Positions 1-12,540 of a stretch of 64,000 nucleotides of DNA are shown piece by piece; the first letter of the stretch is position 1; each line of letters begins with the position of its first letter. Under the pieces are notes generated by a model. The model searched no databases. It saw only the letters and a list, made by a program, of their open reading frames with translations, and had not been told where the DNA came from. This stretch comes from Adiantum capillus-veneris (Eukaryota > Streptophyta > Polypodiopsida > Polypodiales > Pteridaceae). The stretch spans positions 153,451,741 to 153,515,740 of the forward strand of contig CM043945.1 in NCBI GenBank assembly GCA_014529385.2, written 5' to 3'. Position numbers and translations under genes: made by a program.

Positions 1-3000
1 CCATCATTTCTCCATGCTTAGCTTAAATTGTGGACTTTGTGTCCCTCTATGATTCAATAGAGCTTATCTTGAGCAAGTGGTGGAAATTTTGGCTCTCTAC
101 TATGCTTCAAGGGAGCTTAGCTTAGAGAAGTGGTGGACCTTGCATCAATTTTCCATGCATAGTTTAGATTGTGGACATTGTCACTCTCTATTCTTTGATA
201 AGTCTTAGCTTGGAAACGTGGTGGACCTTAAATTTATTTACAATGGGTAGCTTAAATTTTAGACCTTGTGTCACTCTTTGCTTTGATGAGACTTAGCTTG
301 GACAAGTGGTGGACCTTACGGTTATTTATGATTCAATGGGCCTTGTTTTGGATAGGTGTTGGACCTTATATTAATTTCCCATATTTTAACTGAAAGGTAC
401 AATGGAAATAAGGATGAACAAGTGGTGGACCTTGTGGATTTATGCTTGAATGAAGCTTAAGTTTGAATAAGTGGTGGACCTTGCATCGTTTCTCCATGGT
501 TAGATTATAATGAGGACTTTATGGCCCTCTATACTTAAATTGAGTTTAGCTTGGACAAATAGTGGACCTTCTAGCTCTCTATTATTCAATGAAGTAGGTC
601 TCTATTCTTAAATGGAGGAAGCTTAGCTTGGACAAGTGGTGGACCTTGCAGCAATTCTAAATGCATAGCATGAATTGTGGACTTTGTGGACCTCTATGCT
701 TTTATGGAGACTAGCTTGGACAAGTGGTGGACCTTGCATCAGTTCTTCGTGCATAGATTAGATTATGGACCTTGTAGATATTTATGTTACAATGGAGATT
801 AGGTTGGACAAGTGGAGTACCTTTTACCATTTCTCCATGATGAGTTTATAACGTGGTTCTCTATGCTTCAATTGAGCTTGGACAAATGGTGGACCTTCTG
901 TATCTCTATTGTTCATTGAAGTAGGTCTCTATGCTTAAATGGAGTAAGCTTAGCTTGGAAAGTGGTGGGCCTTGGAGCAACTCTAAGTGTATATCTTGAA
1001 CTGTGGACTTCTTGGCCCTCTATGATTTAATGGAGATTAGCTTGGAAAAGTGGTGGACCTTGTGGTTCTCTATGATTCAATGAGTCTTAGCCTGGACAAG
1101 TGGTGGACCTTCCATCTATTCTCCGTGCATAGATTGGATTATGGACCTTGTAGATATTTATGCTACAATGGACATTAGGTTGGACAAGTGGTGGACCTTG
1201 TGGCTCTCTATGCCTGCATGAGTCTTAAGATTGAACAAGTGATGGACATTCAATCATTTCTCCATGTTTACCTTAAATTTTGGACCTTATGTCCCTCTAT
1301 ACTTCAATGGAGATTATCTTGAATAAGTGGTCCAAATTTTGGTGATCTATTCTTCAATGGAGTGGATCTCAATGCTTCAATGGAGATTATCTTGGAGAAG
1401 TGGTGGACCTTGCATTATTTTTCCATGCATAGCTTAGATTGTGAACATTCTGGCGCTATATTCTTTGATGAAGCTTATCTTGGAGAAGTGGTGGACCTTA
1501 CATCAATTTCCCATGGGTAGCTTAGATTGTGGACCTTGTGGTTGTCTCTGCTTTGATGAAACTTAGCTTTTACATGTAGTGAACCTTGTGGTTTTGTATG
1601 CCTCAATGGGACTTATCATGGATAGGTAGTGGACCATGTATTTTATTTTTCATATGCAACTTAGACTTTGGACCTTGCATCTCTCTATGCTATGATGAAA
1701 ACTAGATTGGACAAGTGGTGGACCTTGTGGCTCTTTACGTTTGAATGAAGCTTAAGGTAGAACAAGTGGTGGACCTTTCACCATTTCTCCATGCTTAGGT
1801 TATAATTTCCTTCTCTATGATTCAATAGATCTTGGACAAATGGTGGACCTTATGGCTCTCTCTTCTTCAATGAAGTACGTCTCTATGCTTAAAATGGAGA
1901 AAGCTTAGCTTGGGCAAGTAGTGGACCTTGCAGCAATTCTAAATGCATAGCGTGAATTGTGGACTTTGTGACCCTCACTGGTTCAATGGAGATTAGGTTG
2001 GACAAGTGGTGGACCTTGTGGTTCTCTATGCTTCAATGAGTCTTAGCTTGGAAAAGTGGTGGACCTTACATTAATTTTCTATACTCAACTTAAATTGTGG
2101 AACTTGTGGACCTCTATGGTTCAATAGAGCTTAGCTTGGATAAGTGGTAGACCATGGGTCTCTTTCTTCTTCATTGAAGTTTTGCTTGGGCAAGTGCTAG
2201 ACCTTGTGGCTCTCTGTGCCTCAATGGATCTTTGGAAAATTGGTGGACCTAGTGGACCTTGCAGCAATTCTCTAGGCTTCAATGAGTCTAAGATTGGACG
2301 AGTGGTGGATGTTGCATCAGTACTCCATGCATAGATTAGATTATAAATATTTATGCGACAATGGAGATTAGGTTGGGCTCTCTATTTTTGCATGAAGCTT
2401 AAGCTTGAACACGTGATGGAACTTCCATCATTTCTCCATGATTAGCTTAAATTGTGGACTTTATGTCCCTCTATGCTTCAATAGAGCTTATCTCGAGCAA
2501 GTGGTGTACCTTACATCAATTTTCCATGCAAATTCTAGATTGTGGACATTATCACAGTCTCTATTTTTTGATAAATCTTAGCTTGGAGAAGTGGTGGACC
2601 CTACATCGATTTCCAATGAGTAGCTTAGATTGTAGACCTTGTGGCCCTTTTTCCTTTCATGAGACTTAGCTTGGACAAGTGGTGGACTTTATGGTGCTTT
2701 ATGATTGAATGGGCCTTAGTTTGGTAGGTGGTGGACCTTATAATAATTTTCCATATGCAACTTAAACTATGGACATGGCATCTTTCTAAGGTACAATGGA
2801 TATTAGGTTTGACAAGTGGTGGACCTTGTGGCTCTATTCTTGCATGAAGCTTAAGCTTGAACAAGTGATAGAACTTCCATCATTTCTCCATGCTTAGCTT
2901 AAATTTCGGACTTTGTGTCCCTCTATGCTTCAATAGAACTTATCTTGAGCAAGTGGTGGACATTTTTGCTCTCTATTATGCTTCAATGGAGTTTAGCTTA

Positions 3001-6000
3001 GAGAAGTGGTGGACCTTACAGCAATTTTCCATGCATAATCCATATTGTGGAAAGTATCACCCTCTATTCTCTTATAAATCTTAGGATGGACAAGTGGTGG
3101 ACCTTACATTGATTTACCATGGGTAGCTTAGATTGTAGACCTTGTGGCCCTCTTTGATTTAATCAGACTTAGCTTGGACAAGTGGTAGACCTTATGGTTC
3201 TTTATTATTCAATGTGCCTTAGTTTGGATAGGTGGTGGAATTTACATTAATCTTCCATATGAAGCTTAAACTATGGACATTGCATCTCTCTAAGGTACAA
3301 TGGAAATTAGGTTAAACAAGTGGTGGACCTTGTGGCTCTTTGGTTGAATAAATCTTAGGTTTGAATAAGTGGTGGACCTTGCATCATTTCTCCATGCTTC
3401 GACTATAATGTGGACTTTGTGGCCCTCTATGCTTCAATTGAGTTTAGCTTGGACAAATCGTGGACCTTTTGTTTCTATATTCTTCAATGACGTAGGTCTC
3501 TATGCTTAAATGGAGGAAGCTTATCTTGGACAAGTGGTGGACCTTGCAGAAATTCTAAATGCACACCTTGAATTGTGGACTTTGTGGACCTCTATGATTC
3601 TATGGAGATTATCTTGGAAAGTGGTGAAATTTGTGGTTCTCTATATTTCAATGAGTCTTAGCTTGGACAAGTGGTAAACCTTGCATCAATTCTCCATGCA
3701 TAGATTAGATTTGGACGAGTGGTGGACCTTGTGGCTCTCTATGCTTGCATGAAGCTTAAGCTTGAACAAGTGATGGAACTTCCATCATTTCTCCATGCTC
3801 AGCTTAAATTGTGGACTTTGTGTCCCTCTATGCTTCAATAGAGCTTATCTTGAGCAAGTGGTGGACATTTTGGCTCTCTATTATGCTTCAATGGAGCTTA
3901 GCTTAAAGAAGTGGTGGACCTTGCATCAATTTTTCATGGAGAGTTTAGATTGTGGATATTATCACTCTCTATTCTTTGATAAGTCTTAGCTTGGAAACGT
4001 GGTGGACCTTAAATTGATTTCCAATGGGGTAGCTTAGATTGTAGACCTTGTGGCCCTCTTTGCTTTGATAAGACTTAGCTTGGACAAATGGTGGAACTTA
4101 TGGTTATTTATGATCCAATGGGACTTGTTTTGGATAGGTGGTGGAACTTATATTAATTTTCCATATTTTAACTTAAACTATGGACATTGCATCTCTCTAA
4201 GGTACAATGGAAATGAGGTTGGACAAGTGGTGGACCTTTTGGCTCTATGCTTGAATGAAGCTTAACTTCGAATAAGTGGTGGAGCTTGCATTGTTTCTCT
4301 GTGCTTAGATTATAATGAGGACTTTGTGGACCTCTATACCTAAATTGAGTTTTAGCTTGGACAAATGGTGGACCTTATAGCTCTCTATTCTCCAATGAAG
4401 TACGTCTCTATGCTTAAATGGAGGAAGCTTCGCTTGGACAAGTGGTGGACCTTGCAGAAATTCTAAATGCATAGCTTGAATTGTGGACTTTGTGGACCTC
4501 TATGCTTTTATGGTGACTAGCTTGGACAAGTGGTGAACCTTGTGGTTCTCTATGTTTTAATGAGTCTTAGCTTGGACAAGTGGTGGACCTTGCATCAATT
4601 CTTCGTGCATAGATTAGATTATAGAACTTGTAGATATTTATGCTACAATGGAGATTAGGTTGGACGAGTGGTGGACCTTTTGGCTCTCTATGCTTGGATA
4701 AGGCTTAAGATTGAACAAGTGATGGACGTTCAATAATTTCTCCATGCTGACCTTAATTTGTGGACCTTGTGTCCCTCTATGCTTTAATGGAGATGATCTT
4801 GAGCAAGTGGTGGACATTCTGGCTTTGTATTCTTCAATGGAGTGTTTCTCAATGCTTTAATGGAGCTTAGCTTGGAGAAGTGGTGGACCTTTCATCAATT
4901 CTCCATGCATAGCTTAGATTGTGGACATTCTGCTGCTATATGCTTTGAAGAATCTTAGCTTGGACAAGTGGTGGAACCTACATCAATTTCCCATGGGTAG
5001 CTTAGATTGTGGACCTTGTGGCACTCTTTGATTTGATTAAAATTAGCTTTGTCATGTAGTAAACCTCCTGGTTTTTATGCCTCAATGGGACTTATCTTGG
5101 ATAGGTGGTGGACCTTATTAATTTTACATATGCAACTTAGACTATAGAGCTTGCATCTCTCTATTCTACAATGGGAATTAAGTTGGACAAGTGATGGACA
5201 TTGTGGCTCTATACATTTGAATGAAGCTTAAGGTTGAAGAAGTGGTGGACCTTTCACCATTTCTTTATGCCTAGTTTATAATGTGGTTCTCTATGCTTCA
5301 ATTGAGCTTGGAAAAATGGTGGACCTTCTGTCCCTCTTTTCTTCAATGAAGTTGGTCTCTATGCATAAATGGAGGAATCTTAGCTTGGACAAGTGGTGGA
5401 CCTTGCAGAAATTCTAAGTGCATAGCTTGAATTTTGGACTTCCTGGCCCTCTATGTTTTAATGGAGATTAGCTGGGACAAGTGGTGGACCTTGTGGTTCT
5501 CTATGCTTCAATGAGCCTAAGCCTAGACAAGTGGTGGACCTTGCATTAGTTCTCCGTGCATAGAGTAGACTATGGACCTTGTAGATATTTATGCTAGAAT
5601 GGAGATTAGGTTGGAAAAGTGGTGGACCTTGTGTCTCTCTTTGCCTGCATGAAGCTTAACATTGAAAAAGCGATGGAGGTTCAATCATTTCTCCATGCTT
5701 ACCTAAAATTGTGGACCTTGTGTCCCTCTATTCTTCAATGGAGGTTATCTTGAACAAGTGGTCCACATTTTGGCTATCTATTCTTCAATGGAGTGTCTCT
5801 CAAAGCTTCAATGGAGCTTGGCTTGCAGAAGTGGTGGACCTTGCATCAATTTTCCATGCATAGCTTAGATTGTGGACATTCTCGCACTATATTCTTCGAT
5901 GAATCTTAGCTTGGAGAAGTGGTTGACCTTACATCAATTTCCCATGCGTAGGTTAGATTGTGGACCTTGTGGCTCTCTTTGCTTTGATGAAACTTAGCTT

Positions 6001-8355
6001 TTACATGTAGTGAACCTTGTGGTTTTGTTTGCCTCAATGGGACTTATCATGGATAGGTGGTGGAGCGTCTATTTATTTTAAATCTTCAACATAGACTATG
6101 TACCTTGCATCTCTCTATGCTACGATGGGAATTAGGTTGGACAAGTGGTGGACCTTTCACCATTTCTCCATGCTTAGTTTATAATGTGGTTCTCTATGCT
6201 TCAATTGAGCTTGGACAAATGGTGGACCTTATGGCTCTCTATTCTTCAATAAAGTAGCTCTCTATGCTTAAATGGAGAAATCTTAGCTTGGGCAAGTAGT
6301 GGACCTTGTAGCAATTCTAAATGCATAGCTTGAAATGTGGACTTTGTGACCCATAATGGTTTAATGGAGATTAGGTTGGACAAGTGGTGGACCTTGTGGT
6401 TCTCTATGCTTCAATGAGTCTTAGCCTGGAAAAGTGGTGGAGCTTACATCAATTTTCTATAAACTTAAATTGTGGAACTCTATGCTTCAATAGAGCTTAG
6501 CTTGGATAAGTGGTAGACCATGGGTCTCTTTCCTCTTCATTGAAGTTTTTCTTGGACAAGTGCTACACCTTGTGGCTCTCTGTGCCTCAATGGATCTTAG
6601 TTTGGAAAAGTGGTGGGCCTAGTGGACCTTGCAAAAATTCTCTAGGCTTGAATAAGTCTTAGCTTGGACGAGTGCTAAATGTTGCATCCATTCTCCATGC
6701 ATAGATTAGATTATAAATATTTATGCTACAATGGAGATTAGGTTGGGGCTCTCTATTTTTGCACAAAGCTTAAGCTTGAAAGAATGATGGAACTTCCATC
6801 ATTTCTCCATGCTTAGCTTAAATTGTGGACTTTGTGTCCCTCTATGCTTCAATAGAGCTTATCTTGAGCAAGTGGTGGACATTTTGGCTCTTTATGATTG
6901 TATGGGCCTTATTTTTGATAGGTGGTGGAACTTATAATAATTCTCCATATTCAACTTAAACTATGGACATGGCATCTTTCTAAGGTACAATGGAAACTAG
7001 GTTGGACAAGTGGTGGACCTTGTGGCTCTATTCTTGCATGAAGCTTAAGCTTGAACAAGTGATAGAACTTCCATAATTTCTCCATGCTTAGCCTAAATTG
7101 TGGACTTTGTGTCCCTCTATGCTTCAATAGAGCTTATCCTGAGAAAGTCGTGGACATTTTGGCCCTCTATTATGTTTCAATGGAGCTTAGGTTAGAGAAG
7201 TGGTGGACCTTGCATCAATTTTCCATGCATAATCCAGATTGTGGAAATGATCACTTTCTATTCTCTCATAAATCTTAGGTTGGACAAGTGGTGGACCTTA
7301 CATTGACTTCCCATGGGTAGCTTAGATTGTAGACCTTGTGGCCCTCTTTGCTTTGATCATACTTAGCTTGGACAAGTGGTGGACCTCATGGTTCTTTAGA
7401 TTTCAATGGCGTTAGTTTGGATAGGTGACGGAATTTACATTATTTTCCATATGAACATTGCCTCTCTCTAAGGTACATTGGTGGACAAGTGGTGGACCTT
7501 GTGGCTCTATGCTTGAATAAAGCTTAGGTTTGAATAAGTGGTGGACCTTGAATCGTTTCTCCATGATTAGATTATAATGTGGACTTTGTCGCCCACTATG
7601 CTTCAATTGAGTTTAGCTTGGACAAATGGTGGAACTTTTGTCTCTTTATTCTTCAATGACGTAGGTCTCTATGCTTAAATGGAGGAAGCTTAGCTTGGAC
7701 AAGTGGTGGACCTTGCAACAATTCTAAATGCATAGCTTTGAATTGTGGACTTTGTGGACCTCTATGATTTTATGGAGATTAGCTTGGACAAGTGGTGAAA
7801 CTTGTGGTTCTGTATATTTGAATGAGTCTTAGCTTGGACAAGTGGTGAGCCTTTCATCAATTCTCCATGCATAGATTTGATTTTGGACCTTGTAAATATT
7901 TATGCTACAATGGAGATTAGGTTGGACGAGTGGCGGACCTTGTGGATATCTATGCTTGCATGAATCTTAACATTGAACAAGTGATGGACATTCAATCATT
8001 TCTCCATGCTTACCTTAAATTGTGGACCTTGTGTACCTCTATGCTTCAATGGAGATAATCTTGAACAAGTGGTGGGAATTATGGCTATGTAATCTTCAAT
8101 GGAGTGTTTCTCAATGCTTCAATGGATCTTAGCTTGGAGAAGTGGTGGACCTTTCATCAATTTGCCATGCATAGATTAGATTGTGGACATTTTGGCTCTA
8201 TATGCTTTGATGAAGCTCAGCTTGGGCAAGTGGTGGACCTTACATCAATTTCCCATGGGTAGCTTAGATTGTGGACCTTGTGGCTGTCTTTGCTTTGATG
8301 AAACTTAGCTTTGACATGTAGTGAACCTTGTGGTTTTGTATGCCTCAATGGGACT
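1..8355 (+). repeat. Satellite array, block A
   Basis: The whole stretch is made of diverged copies of one repeat whose core reads cttggacaagtggtggacc. Two spacings are seen: a short module of about 50 bp (core, then ctctatgcttcaatggagctta) and a long module of about 88 bp that adds a segment like catcaattctccatgcatag plus ttagattgtggaccttg. Neighbouring units differ at many positions, so the array is old. There is higher-order structure: text at 18-780 recurs near 3798-4640, text at 1080-2500 recurs near 5510-6870, and text at 2892-3720 recurs near 7086-7880. A segment type starting near 1200 also occurs near 4690, 5640 and 7940. Short open frames of 60-70 codons arise because the monomer is poor in stops; they are not genes. 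Confidence 0.9.
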
Positions 8356-8369
8356 TACACATAGTACAA

Positions 8370-10246
8370 CCAAGCCTGCAGCATGTGCATACTTAATGCC
8401 TATTCAAAATTAAAAATCACGAGAAGGGACTCCTTTGAGGGTAGAAGTGAGAAAATTGAAGGACGATTAGTATTGGATTATCGATGGGCAGCATTCTATT
8501 TATGCTGCAAAAGATTTACTCTATAATGAGCGAAAAAACAAAGAGACAATGCAAAGGCTAATTGACGTGTATCAACTCAAAAAAGCTTGTATTTTTGTCA
8601 ATGCTTCTCCATTTGTCTGAACTACTATATCCGCAATTGCAAATGAGGAGGCTAAGGCATTGTACGTGAAGCTGCCATATAGACAAACATTGAAACATTT
8701 ATGGAGTCAATGGATTTTCTCGGGATGACCACGAAAGGTTGCAATTGGACTTGTAGAGGGAAATGCATCTCGTGTTGGATGGTATGTAAGTGATCTTATT
8801 TTGCTTTTCCTTGTTTAAATTCTTGAAAGTAGTGTATAATCTTAATTTTTTTATTTAAATTCAAGAATTATTACGATATGAAAAAGTGACTACAGGAGCA
8901 AGTTGGATTACAAAACATGCACACATGATCACATATTTTGATGATGTTTACAATCGTTGGATACAAACCATTGAAAAGCTAGAGGAGGAGAATAGAAAAC
9001 CCCCAGCAAGTGCATTTAGATATCTTTGTGGTCTTAAGGAATTAGAGGTGCAATCCATTCAAGAAGAAATAATAGATGAGAAGATTGTATTATCAAGGAG
9101 TGCAAAGGATGTTGATGTCGTTGATATGTACGATCACATTAAGAAGCTGAAGCAAGACAAATTAGTTCAAGATGCACTTGTTGATGGCTTCAACACTTTG
9201 AATGAGTCATCACCATGTGCAAACTGGGGGGAAGTAGCTAGCACATATAAAATTAATTATGAATTTTATAGCACAATATTAATCTTGTGCAAGGAATGGC
9301 TCAGAAGTAGTTTGAAGTGTGGAACAAAGAAAATGGTTTTTCCAGGTGAGGCAATAGAATATATGAAGTGGGCGATTCCCCTTCAAAAGGAGACAACAGA
9401 GTCTAGAGATTTTATGTGGTCAATATATGTTGTTAGCCTCTAGATGGAAGGAAATCTCTATTTGAAGTGCCACTTTAACAATTAAACACCTATTAGACTA
9501 TGCATTTTAGATTTGACAAAGCATTGTAGAGGCAGCTTGCAGTGGAGCATAGAGACATTTAGTAATTCTTTGGATGGGATCTTAGCTATTGTTGGAGGTT
9601 CCACAACTTCCGGATTTGTCTTTCTTGGATTTGTGGACTTCCTTATACATGCAAAGTTTCAATATGCTTTTCAAAGTATGGGGGATAATGTGAGCTATCA
9701 TTGTTGTGGTGCATTGAATCACTTTCCACTAGCACCTTGCAAAGGACCAATTCAATTCCTAGCAACTGTTAAGAACAAGACAATGCATTTGAGGAGCTAA
9801 GAACAAGATCAGAGAAATATTCCATAATGATTGATAGTTATTTTCTTCAAGTAGCAGAGGAAGGCATGTCAGGTTTGAAGTGTTTGGAAGCCAAAAAAGT
9901 AGTTTTGGTGAAGCATTGTATTCATACATTTTTCTTTGAAGGTCGAAAACTTGTTGATCTCTTTGGTGATGGCTCCTTGGTTTCACAAGAAGGACTAAAA
10001 CAAAAAGAAGAATTAATATGCTTAGTTCAAAGTATGGAAGAGCAAAAAACATTGGCAGTCAGGCTTATAGACTTGACTGACACAGATGACAATGTAGGAA
10101 GATGGGTTCGTCTTCAAACCCAACCATCCACTTTGCATTCAGATGACAATGTTCCTCTTACAGCAGGCGAACCTCCTCTAGAAAACAAAGAAGCTCGTGC
10201 TCCTTTGTCAATGGAGGACTTTTTGGAAACGGAGAAACTTATGTAA
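8370..10246 (+). pseudogene. Broken ParB-like / DNA amino-methyltransferase-like gene
   Basis: Conceptual translation with several stops and shifts. Near 8470-8530 it reads YWIIDGQHSIYAAKDLL, like the DGQH/DGHHR motif of ParB-like or DGQHR domains. The frame continues through an alpha-helical middle (8886-9443, 185 codons) and ends at 9827-10246. There KKVVLVKHCIHTF is followed by EGRKLVDLFGDGSL (about 9940-9990), then a GLKQK and ICLVQSMEE stretch. This resembles the C-terminus of beta-class N4/N6 amino-methyltransferases, where a K-P-V helix precedes the SAM-binding DPFxGSGT motif. A clear catalytic DPPY/SPPY motif is not seen; the expected area (about 9405-9440) is eroded. A ParB-like domain fused to such a methylase is known in phages and bacteria. 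A likely intron remains at 8786-8865. Satellite lies on both sides. The domain calls are inference from motifs. Confidence 0.45.
8786..8865 (+). other. Probable retained 80-bp intron
   Basis: A perfect plant 5' splice signal (TAT then GTAAGT) begins at 8786, and a TTCAAG acceptor after an AT-rich, T-rich run ends at 8865. The translations on either side belong to the same ParB-like gene remnant; one nucleotide is missing a little downstream (about 8883). An intact-looking intron argues that this is a decayed genomic gene copy, not a processed (reverse-transcribed) copy. Confidence 0.5.
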
Positions 10247-10800
10247 TGAACTTCTTGTACATTTCAATGTTTTTGCTTATTGATTTTCACATTTAATGTT
10301 AGAATATGGTCTATTAAGGTTACATTTTGGGCTTGAATGTACAAAGTAAACTATTTTAATTTTTAAATGGAAGATATTTTAATTGAGACTATAACATATT
10401 GTGGATCTTGGAACATGGTACCTTTAACAATTAGTAGCTCTTCCGGGAAAAACCTTAACTACTTTAGATTGGACATGTGGTGGAACTTGGACAGATGATA
10501 ATTTTTAGACTTTGAATCAATGGCCACTTAATTGATTACAGTATATCTTAGCTAAACATTTTACCAAGTCTCTATGCCTAGCTTGGATAGGTGGTGGACC
10601 TTGGTTCTTCCTATGTTTAAAATTGATCTTAAATTGGAGTTGTGGTGGACTTGGCTTCTCACAAAGTAAAGCTTAAACTATTGATTGGACTTATATAAGA
10701 TCCCATTGTCAACACTTTGATTTTCCACTCAGAGCATAGCTTGGAAAAGTGGTGGACCTTCAAAACAACACATTGTACAATTCACTTTTACTTCTTAAAA
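10247..10800 (+). repeat. AT-rich spacer with isolated satellite monomers
   Basis: 10247-10440 is AT-rich with no supported gene. Degenerate single copies of the block A core then appear near 10470, 10580, 10640 and 10738, spaced irregularly. They show that the satellite continues between the gene remnants. Confidence 0.6.
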
Positions 10801-11050
10801 TTGGAACCCTTAGATCCTGGGGGTTCACCTAGTAGATGTGAAGGTGTATCACATGTGCTCCATACAAGGAATATTTTAGTTCTTATAGGCTACATGTTGA
10901 CAATTGCACGTGGGGGGATTATTTTATTCAAAGCATGTCACACGTAATACTAGAATTTTTAGCCTCCGAGCCTTAGAGACATTTTGTAAGAGGCATTACT
11001 AGTCTTGCATATGATAGAACCATTGTATTATACAACATTCATATTACCTC
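10801..11050 (+). other. Possible decayed coding stretch, unidentified
   Basis: A frame here translates as DNCTWGDYFIQSMSHVI and FLASEP, which looks protein-like rather than satellite-like, but stops interrupt it and no family is recognised. It may be the upstream part of the SET-like remnant that follows, or an unrelated fragment. Confidence 0.2.
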
Positions 11051-11056
11051 TATATA

Positions 11057-11563
11057 TTGGGACGATCTATATGCATGATAAGTTTCCTTATTTTTGCAAA
11101 TAAAAAGGAGTTGAGTGATATAAAACGTAGGTGTATTTCACACTATACTTGGCATAAAGATCCTCTGGGGATACCAACCTTTCCTATTTCCGAAGATGAA
11201 ATTTTTCATATTAAGGATGTGGCCTTTGAAGTTGAATGTTCATGTATCAAAGGAGCTAGTTATGGGCTGTTTGTGCATGTACCCCTTGAAAGTGGTGTTA
11301 CTATTTTGAACTACGGAGGAGAAAAGTATAGATTTCAAGATTGAAAACAATTATGCAAAATATTTCCAAGAGCTTATAAATATTCTATTTTAGAGGACCC
11401 AAAAGTAGAAAAAGAGGAAGATGGAGTATACATAGTTGGTTGCGTAGAAGAAGGAAGTGTAGCGGGCTACATAGATAGTTCTCAACGTTCTAATGTCCAA
11501 GAAAATGTTCGCTATACATTTGATCCACCATTTTCCTTATTTAGACATTTCAATGGAGCATAG
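11057..11563 (+). pseudogene. SET-like domain protein, one nonsense codon
   Basis: One frame runs from 11057 to the TAG at 11561-11563 with a single internal TGA at 11342-11344, where a Trp codon would fit (FQD-stop-KQLCK). The translation contains IKGASYGLFVHVPLESG followed by ILNYGGEKYRF, matching the usual start of a SET fold (a G-x-G-L-F strand, then an E/N-Y-G-G turn). Further on, GSVAGYIDSSQRSNVQENVR sits where SET proteins have G-x-x-A-R-F-I-N-H-S. The Asn-His-Ser triad is not conserved, so methyltransferase activity would be doubtful even in an intact copy. The last codons (from about 11548) read straight into satellite text (caatggagcatagcatgg), so the coding region is cut by, or ends in, the repeat. 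The family call is inference. Confidence 0.4.
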
Positions 11564-12335
11564 CATGGTCAAGTAGTCAACCTTGATTCTCCCCAAGAAT
11601 CAATGAAGTGGAGGTTGGACATGTGGTGGACCTTGTATTTATACCCAATGACTAGCATGGAACAGTTTTCTCCCATACTTTTCTCCAGTTCCTTGCATGC
11701 TTCAACAACATAGGTTGGACAACTGGTGGACCTTGCTTTAGTATCTCGCTCTTATATGGACTTAGATTATGTATTTGTCTCAATGGAACTTAGTTTGTAC
11801 AAATGGTAGAACTTGCTTCTCTCCATATTTCATTGGAATCATTATTACATAAGTGATGGACCTTAAAACAATCTCCCCATGCTAAAACATAACATAGTTT
11901 AGGTTGGAGCATAGGTTGGAAAAGTGGTGAAGCTTGTTTCCATTCCCATTCCTAATACAAGAAAGAGGTGCACTACGCTTATCTAAACGTCTCAACGGAT
12001 CTAAGCTTTGAAAAACATTGAAATTTAATTATTTTCAAAAAATAAATAAAGTGGAGGTTTGACAATGAATTTAATTTTGTGTAGTTTACGTTTTCTTTAT
12101 GCTCAACTAAAATTAAAATGCCATTATGCTTTTCTTTTTTTTTAATACTCTTGGACTTAAGATCTTGACTTTAGTTCACATTCTTGCCCAATCTTCAATA
12201 ATAAGTTGAAAAAGTGGTGGAACTTTTAACATCAATTGCCTAAGTTGAGTCTAGCTAGAGAAAATGGTGGCCCTTGAATCTATGTATTTCGCAAGAGAAT
12301 GTAGCTTGACAAATGGTGGACCTAGGTGCCAATTC
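11550..12335 (+). repeat. Sparse satellite monomers
   Basis: Degenerate cores of the block A repeat occur near 11565, 11612, 11715, 11790, 11925, 12212, 12255 and 12303, in + orientation. They are separated by AT-rich sequence (a T-rich run near 12125-12150). No gene is supported in 11564-12540. Confidence 0.6.
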
Positions 12336-12540
12336 CATAATAGTGTCATCTTCAAAGTGAATATACGCAAACCTAAGGGCCAATTCCTTAACAATGCCAT
12401 CTCCAAACTGAATATATGTGAACCTTGTCACACTTGTTTAAATGTTTAATAGTGAACCTACATAAACCTTGTCACACTTTTTTAAAAGTTTAATATCTTT
12501 GCCTTATGTTAGACTCCTAATATTATAATAATGTAATAAT

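Noticed and set aside
1-8355. Many 60-71-codon open frames rich in LEKWWTLHQF-type sequence
   Set aside because: They are translations of the satellite core, vary with the monomers, and have no independent coding signal.
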